Below are positions 19,290 through 26,743 of a DNA stretch of 64,000 bases, in pieces. The DNA comes from DATAVB01 sp036267955 (GTDB taxonomy: Bacteria > Actinomycetota > Actinomycetes > Mycobacteriales > QHCD01): the NCBI GenBank assembly GCA_036267955.1, contig DATAVB010000164.1, forward strand, positions 1 to 64,000. The letters run 5' to 3'. The translations under genes and the position numbers were made by a program. Position 1 is the stretch's first letter, and every line of letters starts with the position of its first letter. The notes beneath the pieces are model-generated. The model searched no databases, had not been told where the DNA came from, and saw only the letters and a program-made list of their open reading frames with translations.

Positions 19290-20432
19290 ATGCGAACACG
19301 TCCTTTGCGGGCTGTGCACGCCCCGCTGCACCCGGATCCCATCGGCGCCTTCCGCCGCGCCGTCGCGGCGGCCCTGGACGGCGGCGACGCCCTGCTGCCG
19401 CTCGGCCGGCCGGACGACGCGGCTGTCTTCGAACCCGACCGCGGCGCCGACCCGGACACCGCCGTGGTGATCGGCACGTCCGGTTCGACCGGCGTACCCA
19501 AGGGGGTCACGCTCTCCGCGCCCGCGCTGCTGGCATCGGCGACCGCCACTCACGAGCGGCTCGGCGGCCCCGGACACTGGATCCTGGCCCTACCGGTGCA
19601 CCACATCGCCGGCCTGCAGGTGCTGGTCCGCAGCGTCGTCGCCGAGACCGAAGTGTCCACCGTGGACAGTACGGATGGCTTTACCCCACAGGCATTTCTG
19701 GCCGCCGCGCAGCACCTCCCGGCCGGCCGACGGTACGCGGCGCTGGTGCCGACCCAGCTCAGCCGGCTGCTCGACGCCGGCGGACCGGCGGTCGAGGCGG
19801 CCGCCGGCTGCGCCGCGATCATCGTCGGCGGCGCCGCCGCCGCGGAGTCGCTGCTGGACCGGGCCCGCAGCGTCGGCATCACCCCGGTTACGACGTACGG
19901 CATGTCCGAGACCTCCGGCGGCTGCGTCTACGACGGGTCGCCGCTGCGCGACGTGCGGGTCGATGTGGACACCGACGGCGCGGTCCGGCTCGGCGGTCCC
20001 ACCCTTGCCACCGGCTACCTGCGCCGGCCGGACCTGACCGCGGCCGCCTTCGTGGACGACTGGTTCCACACCCGCGATGTCGGCCGCTGGCTCCCCGACG
20101 GCCGGCTGGAGATCCTGGGCCGCAGTGACGACGTGGTCAACAGCGGTGGGGAGAAGATCCCGCCGATCCTGGTCGAACGCGCATTGACGGCCAACCCGGG
20201 GGTGGATTCCGCCTGCGTGGTGGGCATTCCGGACGAGCAGTGGGGCCAGGTGGTGGCCGCCGCCGTGGTCAGCGCCGGCGACGTAGACCTCGACGCATTG
20301 CGGGCCGCGGTCCGCAATGCGGCCGGCCGGCACGCCGTACCAAAGCGGCTGCTGGTCGTGACGGAACTGCCGATGCTGGACTCGGGAAAAGTGAACCGGA
20401 CCGCCGTCGCCGCCCTGCTGGCGGGCAGCTGA
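19290..20432 (+). CDS. menE: o-Succinylbenzoate--CoA ligase
   Basis: Activates o-succinylbenzoate with CoA in the menaquinone pathway; ANL adenylating enzyme. Motifs: AMP-binding A3 IGTSGSTGVPKGV, A5 TYGMSETSGG, A8 GRSDDVVNSGGEKI, and the A10 lysine in LDSGKVNRTAV. At 380 residues it is short for an ANL enzyme, as usual for actinobacterial MenE, whose N-terminal domain is reduced. The start is ATG at 19290. Paired with divergent menC, so both o-succinylbenzoate steps share one promoter region. One TCCACNGTGGA palindrome lies inside at 19656-19666. Confidence 0.92.
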   Translation: MRTRPLRAVHAPLHPDPIGAFRRAVAAALDGGDALLPLGRPDDAAVFEPDRGADPDTAVVIGTSGSTGVPKGVTLSAPALLASATATHERLGGPGHWILALPVHHIAGLQVLVRSVVAETEVSTVDSTDGFTPQAFLAAAQHLPAGRRYAALVPTQLSRLLDAGGPAVEAAAGCAAIIVGGAAAAESLLDRARSVGITPVTTYGMSETSGGCVYDGSPLRDVRVDVDTDGAVRLGGPTLATGYLRRPDLTAAAFVDDWFHTRDVGRWLPDGRLEILGRSDDVVNSGGEKIPPILVERALTANPGVDSACVVGIPDEQWGQVVAAAVVSAGDVDLDALRAAVRNAAGRHAVPKRLLVVTELPMLDSGKVNRTAVAALLAGS

Positions 20433-20439
20433 CCGGTCG

Positions 20440-20694
20440 CTACTCCTGCGGCTCGTCGCCGCGCAGCGCCGCCCGCAGGTTCTGCTTGGTGGTGCGCTTG
20501 CGCTCCACCCGGGCCTCCAGGTCGCCGGCCAACGCCTGGCGCGGACGCTTCAGCACCACCACCGAGATCGGCACGCTCAGCAGCAGGGCGGCCAGGATCA
20601 GATAGAACGACCGCAGCCCGATCAGATAGAGAATCCCGGCCAGGACAGCGAAAATGCCCAACCGGCCGACCAAGTAGAAACCCAACGAGCGCAC
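20440..20694 (-). CDS. DUF4229 membrane protein
   Basis: 84-residue protein with two hydrophobic helices (about residues 5-25 and 30-47) followed by a positively charged tail (RVERKRTTKQNLRAALRG). This pattern is the DUF4229 family, common in actinomycetes and often next to menaquinone genes. Function unknown. The start is GTG at 20694. It ends 8 bases from the convergent menE stop, leaving no room for a terminator. Confidence 0.75.
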   Translation of the reverse strand: MRSLGFYLVGRLGIFAVLAGILYLIGLRSFYLILAALLLSVPISVVVLKRPRQALAGDLEARVERKRTTKQNLRAALRGDEPQE

Positions 20695-20977
20695 GGCAAT
20701 CGGCCCCAGCAGCAGTGAACAGAGACGGCTATCACGGTACGCTGCGCCGGCGGCAGGCAGCAGCCCGGCTCCGGCCGGTGCCCTTTCGCGCAGAAATCTG
20801 ACCCGAAAGGCTGCCCCGCCGCCCGCTGACAGTGCGTTAGGGCCGACCTACGCTGAGTCGATGCAGGGACAACTGGCGGTATCCCATGCCGGAACGAGCT
20901 GTCACCTGTCCATCGGCCATCGGGCACACTGGGCCCTGGTGCGGGCGAACGCCTGGCCGACGGCAGGAGGCGACGGA

Positions 20978-21583
20978 GTGCAGAGGTCCGACACGGAGCA
21001 GCCGGGCGAGCTGGTACGCCGGGCCGCCGCGGGTGACCAGCGGGCATGGGACGAGCTCGTCGGTCGATACACGGACCTGTTGTGGTCGATCGCGCGCGGC
21101 TTCCGCCTCGGCACCGCCGATGCCGCGGACGCCATCCAGACCAGCTGGCTGCGGTTGCTGGAGAACCTCGATCGGATCAGCGATCCCGACCGGGTCGCGG
21201 CGTGGCTGGCCACGACGACCCGGCGGGAATGTCTCAAGACCCTGCAGCGCGGCAATCGGGAGCGACCGATCCCGGCCGGCCACGTCACGCTCGACGGCGT
21301 CGACGCCGGCCCGGTCGACGGCCGGCTCCTCGTGGCCGAGCGGGACGCACAGCTGTGGGACGCCTTCACCGGGATGTCCGACCGGTGCCAGTGCCTGCTC
21401 CGCGTCCTGATGGCCTCGCCGCCGCCCTCGTACGAAGCGGTGTCCGCGGCGCTGGAGATGCCGATCGGCAGCATCGGCCCGACCCGGGCCCGGTGCCTGT
21501 CCCGGCTGCGTGAACTGCTCGTCGAACGCGGCGACCTGCTCGACACCGAGCCGGCCGGACGCCGCGAGGGGAGGTCCTCATGA
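20978..21583 (+). CDS. Sigma-70 family (ECF-type) RNA polymerase sigma factor
   Basis: 201 residues. Region 2 is seen as LVGRYTDLLWSIARGFRLG with DAADAIQTSWLRLLENLDRI. Region 4 is a helix-turn-helix near residues 135-185 (PPPSYEAVSAALEMPIGSIG, then TRARCLSRLRELL). The region 2 and 4 layout without region 3 marks an ECF sigma factor. The start is GTG at 20978 behind AGGAGG; upstream in-frame ATGs lack a site. The next gene overlaps its stop (ATGA), so the two are translationally coupled. It opens the CHAT island and has no recognisable zinc-type anti-sigma next to it. Confidence 0.88.
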   Translation: MQRSDTEQPGELVRRAAAGDQRAWDELVGRYTDLLWSIARGFRLGTADAADAIQTSWLRLLENLDRISDPDRVAAWLATTTRRECLKTLQRGNRERPIPAGHVTLDGVDAGPVDGRLLVAERDAQLWDAFTGMSDRCQCLLRVLMASPPPSYEAVSAALEMPIGSIGPTRARCLSRLRELLVERGDLLDTEPAGRREGRSS

Positions 21584-22059
21584 CCGATCAGCCTGCGGGC
21601 GACCTCGTGGCCGACGACCAGTTGATCGCCCGACTCGGCCAGCTGGCCCCGGTGCTCGATCCGGCGCCACCGACCCTGTTGGACTCGGCGCGGGCGCTGT
21701 TCGGGCTGGGCCGGCTGGACGCCGACCTGGCCCAGCTGGTGCGGGACTCCGCCGATGCGCCCGAGCGGTCGCTCGAGCTCGCCGTCCGGGCCGCCGACGA
21801 CGACCGGCTGCTGTCCTTCGAATCGGGTGCCGCCGGGGTCGAGATGCAGATCAGCGAGCGGGCCGACCGGCGCGACATCGTCTGCCACGTCACCGGCGTA
21901 CCGCTGCGGGACGCGCAGCTGGAGACGACCATCGGCCGGCAGGCACTGCGGATCGACGACGGCGTGCTCATCGCCCGGGATCTGGCCGCCGGCCCGTTGC
22001 GCCTGCGGCTCACCACCACCGCCGGCACGTCGATCGTGACGAGCTGGGTTCGCGTCTGA
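21580..22059 (+). CDS. Conserved partner protein of the sigma factor (unknown function)
   Basis: 159 residues, not a named family to my knowledge. The N-terminal about 70 residues are helical (LIARLGQLAPVLDPAPPTLLDSARALFGL and a following helix). The C-terminal about 85 residues look like a beta sandwich (LLSFESGAAGVEMQI through GPLRLRLTTTAGTSIVTSWV), recalling carboxypeptidase-regulatory Ig folds. Coupled to the sigma gene by a 4-base overlap. Similar two-part proteins often follow sigma genes next to CHAT genes in actinomycetes. An anti-sigma or protease-substrate role is inference only. Confidence 0.7.
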   Translation: MTDQPAGDLVADDQLIARLGQLAPVLDPAPPTLLDSARALFGLGRLDADLAQLVRDSADAPERSLELAVRAADDDRLLSFESGAAGVEMQISERADRRDIVCHVTGVPLRDAQLETTIGRQALRIDDGVLIARDLAAGPLRLRLTTTAGTSIVTSWVRV

Positions 22060-22117
22060 CGCACCACCGGGTCTGGCGCACCACCCGGGTCTGGCGCAAC
22101 ACCCGGTCTGGCGCAAC
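22054..22117 (+). repeat. Four imperfect tandem repeats of about 17 bases
   Basis: The unit GTCTGGCGCAmCACCCGG recurs at 22054, 22071, 22089 and 22106 with small changes (GTCTGACGCACCACCGG, GTCTGGCGCACCACCCGG, GTCTGGCGCAACACCCG, then the first 12 bases). The first unit holds the stop codon of the partner protein. The array leads straight into the hairpin at 22117-22156. Confidence 0.75.
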
Positions 22118-22156
22118 ATGGCGGGATGGGCACCATGGGTGCCGCATCCCGCCATG
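22117..22156. terminator. Long hairpin ending the sigma/partner operon
   Basis: Arms CATGGCGGGATG (22117-22128) and CATCCCGCCATG (22145-22156) are perfect complements. The loop continues the stem as GGCACC/GGTGCC around ATG, with one bulged G. Total stem is 18 pairs. It lies 57 bases past the partner-protein stop and 90 bases before the end of the convergent minus-strand unit. Confidence 0.7.
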
Positions 22157-22246
22157 TCTCTTCGTCGTCAGCCGCACAACGCTGGGCGCCTGCCGAGTTC
22201 TATCTACCTGTAAGGCTGTTGCTACCTGTCAGCCTGTGCAGCGCCG

Positions 22247-22396
22247 TCAGGACTGCGGCGGCTCCTTGGGCTCCATTTCGATCGCCTTCTCGGCCTCGTG
22301 GTGGCCACTGGGCTGCGAGTCGACCGGCTGGGTCGGGCTCGTGGGGACCGGGGTCTGCGGCTCGGCAGGCTCGTCAGTCGGCTGGGTTTTCGGCAT
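22247..22396 (-). CDS. Small proline-rich ORF (49 residues), downstream of the LuxR regulator
   Basis: ATG at 22396 lies one base after the regulator's stop, so it is probably co-translated. The product begins MPKTQPTDEPAEPQTPVPTS, continues proline-, glutamate- and threonine-rich, has a more helical charged stretch (HHEAEKAIEMEPKEPP) and ends QS. There is no signal peptide or membrane segment. AAGG lies about 12 bases before the start within the regulator gene. I recognise no family. Its place beside a TPR-CHAT gene makes it a candidate regulator or cleavage substrate. It could also be a chance frame, since only composition and coupling support it. Confidence 0.5.
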   Translation of the reverse strand: MPKTQPTDEPAEPQTPVPTSPTQPVDSQPSGHHEAEKAIEMEPKEPPQS

Positions 22397-22397
22397 C

Positions 22398-23036
22398 TCA
22401 GATCAGACCTTCCCGGACGGCAAAAGCCACCGCGTGTGTTCGGTTACGGAGTTGGAACCTCATGGCGAGGTCATGCAGTGCATTCTTGATCGTGCGCTCG
22501 GAATAGGTGAGCTGTCCGGCGATTTCGGCGGTGCTGTACCCGTCCGCCACCAATCGCAGGACGGCGAGTTCGCGTTCGGTGAGCCCGCCGAAGGTGAGTC
22601 GGCCGTTGGCTGTCTCGGTGCATTGCCCCCGCTGCAACAGCCGGCCCAGCACGTCCGCCGGTAGCACCCCCTCCCCCGCTGCGACCCTACGCACCGCGTG
22701 GATCAGCCGCTCGGAAGTGGCTTCGGTCCGCCGGATCAGCGCGCCGGCCCCGGACTCGACCGCGGCCAACACCGCACGGCCGTCGAGCGACTCCACGACG
22801 AGCACGACCCGGTGTCCACCGCTACGTTGCACGGACCTGAGCGCATCGCTCGTATGCTCGTTGAGCGAATCCGCCACAACTACTGCCACATCGAACGCCG
22901 CGCCGGTGCCCCCACCGGCCGGGGTCGACGGGTCAGCGGAGAGGACGACCACGTCGTGTGCTGCCGAGAGCGAAGCCACGGTGCCGGCACGCAGGATGGG
23001 GTCCGCGGCATGCACCGCGACTCGGATCGTACTCAT
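22398..23036 (-). CDS. LuxR-type response regulator with an atypical receiver domain
   Basis: 212 residues. C-terminal LuxR helix-turn-helix is clear (GGLTERELAVLRLVADGYSTAEIA, SERTIKNALHDLAMRF). The N-terminal about 115 residues fold-match a receiver, but the acidic pocket reads HAADPILRAG instead of DDH, the acceptor strand reads FDVAVVVADSL with Val at the usual Asp position, and the switch lysine is Arg (ALIRRTE). Such orphan regulators (as BldM and WhiI) may work without phosphorylation. The start is ATG at 23036 behind GGAGAGG; 22 upstream residues in frame were rejected. Divergent from the TPR-CHAT gene. Confidence 0.88.
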   Translation of the reverse strand: MSTIRVAVHAADPILRAGTVASLSAAHDVVVLSADPSTPAGGGTGAAFDVAVVVADSLNEHTSDALRSVQRSGGHRVVLVVESLDGRAVLAAVESGAGALIRRTEATSERLIHAVRRVAAGEGVLPADVLGRLLQRGQCTETANGRLTFGGLTERELAVLRLVADGYSTAEIAGQLTYSERTIKNALHDLAMRFQLRNRTHAVAFAVREGLI

Positions 23037-23109
23037 CCCTCGCCCCCTCTCCTCGAAGTCTTCGCAGCACAGATCAGCGGGACCGGTCAGGTGATACACG
23101 AGGGCCGGA

Positions 23110-23139
23110 CAAATCCTTACCCGCAGCCAAATCCTTACC
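23110..23139. promoter_or_regulatory. Direct repeat pair, candidate operator between the LuxR and CHAT genes
   Basis: CAAATCCTTACC occurs twice, at 23110-23121 and 23128-23139, each followed by a GCAGC-like tail, 18 bases apart start to start. It is the most AT-rich patch of the 164-base divergent intergenic region. A regulator acting on both genes could bind here; this is inference from position. Confidence 0.45.
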
Positions 23140-23200
23140 TGGCAGCGGAATTGGTACGGCGGCCCGCCGCGCGAGCTACCGGTCCCCGCCGGCGGCGCCG

Positions 23201-25810
23201 ATGACCGCCAGCGAACTGGCTGCCGAGGCCGACCGGCTCGTCGGGGTCTCGCCGCACCGGGCCCGGCAGGTCGCGGCCCGCGCGGTGACCGCGGCCCGCG
23301 CCGATGGCGATGCGGTCGCGGAGTCGGCGGCCCACCGAGCCGACGCGCTCGCCGCCATTGCGCTCGGCCGGCTCGCCGATGCGGGGTCGGCCATCGAGTC
23401 CGCGGTAGCCGTGGCCGAGCGGGCCGGCGAACCGCAGTCGGCCGGGCAGGCCCGGATCACGCTGGCGATGGTGCTCTACCGGCGGGGCAACACGACCGCG
23501 GCGCTGGCCGAGCTGGATCGGGCGGAGGGCCAGCTGCGCGGCGCCGTCATCGGCCGGCTGCTGCTGCAGCGGGCCCTCATCCTGCAGGAATGCGGCCGGG
23601 ACGCCGAGGCGCTCACCGCCTACCGCGATGCCACCCCGCTGCTGCGCGCCACCGGCGACCTGTCCCGGCTGGCCCGGCTGCACAACAATCGCGGCACGCT
23701 GCACGTGCTGCGCGGTGCCCTGCCCGCGGCGCACCGCGACCTGCTGACGGCCCAACAGCTGCACCGGCAGCTGGGGCAGGACAACATGGTGGCCGACACC
23801 GTATGGAATCTCGGCTTCCTGGCCGCCCGCCGCGGCGACGTGCCGGAGGCGCTGGCCCGCTACGACGAGGCCGAGGCCGTGCATCAGCGGATGGCGACGC
23901 CCAATCCGGAACTGCTGCTGGACCGCTGCGAGCTGTTGCTGGCCGTCGGGCTGACCGGTGAGGCCAGGGCCACCGCCGAGCGGGCGATTCCGGCGCTGCG
24001 CAGCGCCGGAATGTCGACGCACGCCGCCGACGGCACCCTGATGCTCGCTCAGGCCGCGCTGGCCGACGGCGACCCGACGGCCGCCCGGGAGGCGGCCCAG
24101 CGAGCCGTACGCACCTTCGCCCGACAACGCCGGCCGCGGTGGGCCCTGCTGGCCCGGTCGGTCGCGCTGCGGGCCGATGAACGCCGCGGTCTGCCCGCCG
24201 CCCAGCTCCGGACCGGGGCACTGCGACTGGCCGCCGAACTGGACCGGGCCGGCTGGCACGCCCAGGCGTTGGACGCCCAGCTGGTGGCGGCCTGCGCGGC
24301 GCTCGACCTCGGCCGGATCCGGACCGCGAGCACGGAGTTGGAACGCGCCGGCGCCGCGCGACGCAGCGGACCGCTGGCCCTGCGGATCCGGGCCTGGTAC
24401 GCCGAGGCGCTGCTGCGCACCGCGGCCGGCAATCCGGCCGGCGCGGAACGGGCGCTGCGGGCCGGGCTCGATGCCGTCGACCGGGAACGGGCGACCCTCG
24501 GCGCCACCGAGTTGCGGGTGCACATGGCCAGCCATGCCGGCGATCTGGCCCTGCTCGGGGTGGATCTCGCCGAACGCAGCGGCTCGGCCCGCAAGGTGCT
24601 GACCTGGACCGAGCGGTGGCGGGCCGGCGCGCTGCACATGGTGCCGGTCCGGCCGCCGGACGACAGCGACCTCGCCGGCCGCCTCGCCGAGCTGCGCCGG
24701 GTGACCGCGCAACTGGAGACCGCGCAGCTGGAGGGAGAGTCCAGCGGCGCGCTGCTCGGCCGGCGTACCGCTCTGGAGCAACAGGTCCGCCAGCTGGCTC
24801 GGCGCGCCACCGGCACCCGCGTACCGGCGTTGCCGTCGCCGCCCCGTATCGAGGAGCTGGCCGCGGCCCTTGGCGACTCCGTCCTCGTCGAGTTCGCCGA
24901 CCACCGTGGGACGTTGCTGGCGGTGACGGTACGGGACGGGCGCGCGGCCCTGCACCGGTTGGGCCCGCTGGAGGGGGCGGTCCGGGCCGGCGAATCGGCC
25001 CGGTTCGCGCTGCGCCGGCTGGCGACCGGACACGGCGCGGGCCAGCCGGCCCGGCAGGCGCTGACCGCCGCCGGTGCGCGACTGGATGCGGCTCTGCTGG
25101 ATCCGGTGCGTTCGGTCATCGAGGACCGACCACTGGTCGTGGTACCGCCCGGAGCGCTGCAGGCCCTGCCGTGGCGGGCATTGCCGTCCTGCACCGGGCG
25201 GCCGCTGACCGTCGCGCCGTCGGCGGCGAGCTGGTTGCGCACCTCCGCGGTCGGCCGGGCGGACCCGGCCGGACGGGTGCTGTTGATGGCCGGCCCGCGA
25301 CTGCCGGCCGCGGACATCGAGGTGGCGACCCTGGCCCGGGCGTACCCGGGCGCGGTCTGCCTGCGCGGCGCGGAAGCGACCGCCGAGGCGACGCTGCAGG
25401 GCCTGGACGGCGCGGATATCGCCCACATCGCCGCGCATGGCCGGCTGCGTCGGGACAACGCGTTGTTCTCCGCGATCGACTGCGCCGACGGGCCGCTCAC
25501 CGTCTATGACCTGGAAGGGCTCAAGGCGGCGCCGACCCTGGTCGTGCTGTCCACCTGCCAGTCCGGGGTGGCCTCGGTGACGGCCGGCGACGAACTGATG
25601 GGTTTCACCGGCTCACTCTTCGCACTCGGCACCCGGTCGATCATCGCCACCGTGGTGCCGGTCGAGGACGCGGCCACCGCGCCGCTGATGGCGGCGCTGC
25701 ACCGGCAGTTGCGCAACGGTCGCGCCCCGGCCACCGCGCTGGCCGCCGCCGCGGCGGAATTCGACCACCCGGTCAGCGCGGCGGGCTTCGTCTGTTACGG
25801 CGCCGGCTGA
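23201..25810 (+). CDS. TPR-CHAT protein (caspase-like protease domain)
   Basis: 869 residues. Residues about 1-500 are tandem TPR-like helical pairs (for example LARLHNNRGTLHVLRGALPA and ADTVWNLGFLAARRGDVPEA). A coiled linker around 540-600 leads into a C-terminal CHAT domain. The catalytic dyad is present: His about 746 in HIAAHG and Cys about 786 in LSTCQSG (codon 25556-25558). CHAT enzymes are caspase/separase-related cysteine proteases, here expected in the cytoplasm since no signal or membrane segment is seen. The ATG at 23201 is the first start in frame after the intergenic region and has no ribosome site, so the start is somewhat uncertain. A terminator hairpin follows. Confidence 0.9.
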   Translation: MTASELAAEADRLVGVSPHRARQVAARAVTAARADGDAVAESAAHRADALAAIALGRLADAGSAIESAVAVAERAGEPQSAGQARITLAMVLYRRGNTTAALAELDRAEGQLRGAVIGRLLLQRALILQECGRDAEALTAYRDATPLLRATGDLSRLARLHNNRGTLHVLRGALPAAHRDLLTAQQLHRQLGQDNMVADTVWNLGFLAARRGDVPEALARYDEAEAVHQRMATPNPELLLDRCELLLAVGLTGEARATAERAIPALRSAGMSTHAADGTLMLAQAALADGDPTAAREAAQRAVRTFARQRRPRWALLARSVALRADERRGLPAAQLRTGALRLAAELDRAGWHAQALDAQLVAACAALDLGRIRTASTELERAGAARRSGPLALRIRAWYAEALLRTAAGNPAGAERALRAGLDAVDRERATLGATELRVHMASHAGDLALLGVDLAERSGSARKVLTWTERWRAGALHMVPVRPPDDSDLAGRLAELRRVTAQLETAQLEGESSGALLGRRTALEQQVRQLARRATGTRVPALPSPPRIEELAAALGDSVLVEFADHRGTLLAVTVRDGRAALHRLGPLEGAVRAGESARFALRRLATGHGAGQPARQALTAAGARLDAALLDPVRSVIEDRPLVVVPPGALQALPWRALPSCTGRPLTVAPSAASWLRTSAVGRADPAGRVLLMAGPRLPAADIEVATLARAYPGAVCLRGAEATAEATLQGLDGADIAHIAAHGRLRRDNALFSAIDCADGPLTVYDLEGLKAAPTLVVLSTCQSGVASVTAGDELMGFTGSLFALGTRSIIATVVPVEDAATAPLMAALHRQLRNGRAPATALAAAAAEFDHPVSAAGFVCYGAG

Positions 25811-26192
25811 CGACGCCAGCTGACCACAGGTCGACAGCCGTACGGTCGGAGAGAGTCCCCCACAGCTCTCTCCGACCGTGCCCCCCGTTGGCGACCCCCC
25901 GTGCGTCACCGCAGAGCAGAACAGCGACGGCCGCCGGTGATACACCTGCCGCTGATATAAGGGAAAGCGCGTATCGCGAGATCGTCCAGACCGCCTCAGG
26001 AAGTGATCAATCCCCTAGTCTTCCGCCGAAATACGCTGAGAGATGCCACGGGCTCTTCGATTCTCGGGACAGACCGGCACCGACAGTGCTGTACTCATCG
26101 CCACAACCAATTCGAGCAGGATCGGGACGCCGGATCATGTCTGATCCGGCTCGTGTTCGTACTCGTATTCGTGCCAGGGGGGCAGGGGAGGG
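25811..26192. other. Intergenic region of 382 bases between the CHAT gene and bldC
   Basis: Holds the hairpin terminator at 25842-25879 and then about 310 bases with no convincing ORF. The second half is less GC-rich than the neighbouring genes and presumably carries the bldC promoter. A short run of CGTrTTCGTaCTCGT-like steps is present near 26148-26170. No clear -35/-10 pair could be chosen. Confidence 0.6.
25842..25879 (+). terminator. Terminator hairpin after the TPR-CHAT gene
   Basis: Perfect 14-bp stem ACGGTCGGAGAGAG / CTCTCTCCGACCGT with a 10-base loop, starting 32 bases after the stop codon. No T tract, but a C run follows. Confidence 0.75.
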
Positions 26193-26408
26193 ATGATGGA
26201 TCCACGGGAACGTCTCATGACTCCCGGCGAAGTCGCCACGCTCTTTCGGGTTGACCCGAAGACCGTGACCCGCTGGGCTGCCGCCGGCCGCATCCACAGC
26301 ATTCGCACCCCAGGCGGGCACCGACGCTTCCTCGAGTCCGAGGTGCAGGCGTTGCTCAAGGAGCTGTCCGGCGAGGGCGACGGCTCCTCGTCAGCGGCCA
26401 CCTCCTGA
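26193..26408 (+). CDS. bldC: BldC-like MerR-family DNA-binding protein
   Basis: 71-residue small winged-helix protein. The core MTPGEVATLFRVDPKTVTRW, then RIHSIRTPGGHRRFLESEV, is nearly identical to Streptomyces BldC, a developmental regulator that binds arrays of direct repeats and delays entry into development. GGGGAGGG lies immediately before tandem ATGs at 26193 and 26196; the first is used. The C-terminal tail is Ser/Glu/Gly-rich. It is single, with a small membrane protein downstream. Orthologues exist in non-sporulating actinomycetes too, so development cannot be concluded. Confidence 0.93.
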   Translation: MMDPRERLMTPGEVATLFRVDPKTVTRWAAAGRIHSIRTPGGHRRFLESEVQALLKELSGEGDGSSSAATS

Positions 26409-26511
26409 GTCGGTTGACCGCCGGACCACGCCGGACCGGGTGGATTCTCACACCCCACGCCCCACCGACCCTCCGCCCGCTACGCTGGGGTTGGTAGGGG
26501 GTGGTCCGCAC

Positions 26512-26727
26512 GTGATCGGAATCGTTGCGTTGCTCGTCGTGGCCGGCTTGGCGGTCATGCTCTGGCGGCTCGTCGCCAGCCAGCACTCTCACCAGCACAG
26601 CGAGGTGTCCACGCTGGCCAGGCCCGTCCGCAAGCCCCGTCGAGCCCCGGCCCTACCGCCGGACGACGACCCGGAATTCCTGGCCGAGCTATCCCGACGG
26701 ACCCGTCCGGACGACGAAAACCCCTGA
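26512..26727 (+). CDS. Small single-pass membrane protein
   Basis: 71 residues from GTG 26512: one N-terminal membrane helix (VIGIVALLVVAGLAVMLWRL) followed by a hydrophilic, basic then acidic tail (RKPRRAPALPPDDDPEF). The start is chosen because AGGGGGTGG precedes it and a TACGCT -10-like box lies at 26481-26486. An ATG at 26440 would place that promoter inside the gene. No family recognised. It follows bldC by 103 bases and may have its own promoter. Confidence 0.6.
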   Translation: MIGIVALLVVAGLAVMLWRLVASQHSHQHSEVSTLARPVRKPRRAPALPPDDDPEFLAELSRRTRPDDENP

Positions 26728-26743
26728 TCCTGCCTGGTAAACG

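Noticed and set aside
18213..20432. Single plus-strand gene of 739 codons covering menC antisense and menE
   Set aside because: Only the part from ATG 19290 has ANL motifs; upstream is the shadow of menC, and a -10 box lies just before 19290.
22054..22117. CRISPR array
   Set aside because: Four 17-base units are contiguous without spacers and no cas gene is nearby.
20440..25879. Recently transferred genomic island by composition
   Set aside because: GC content and codon use look the same as in the flanking genes, and no integrase, tRNA or attachment repeats were found.
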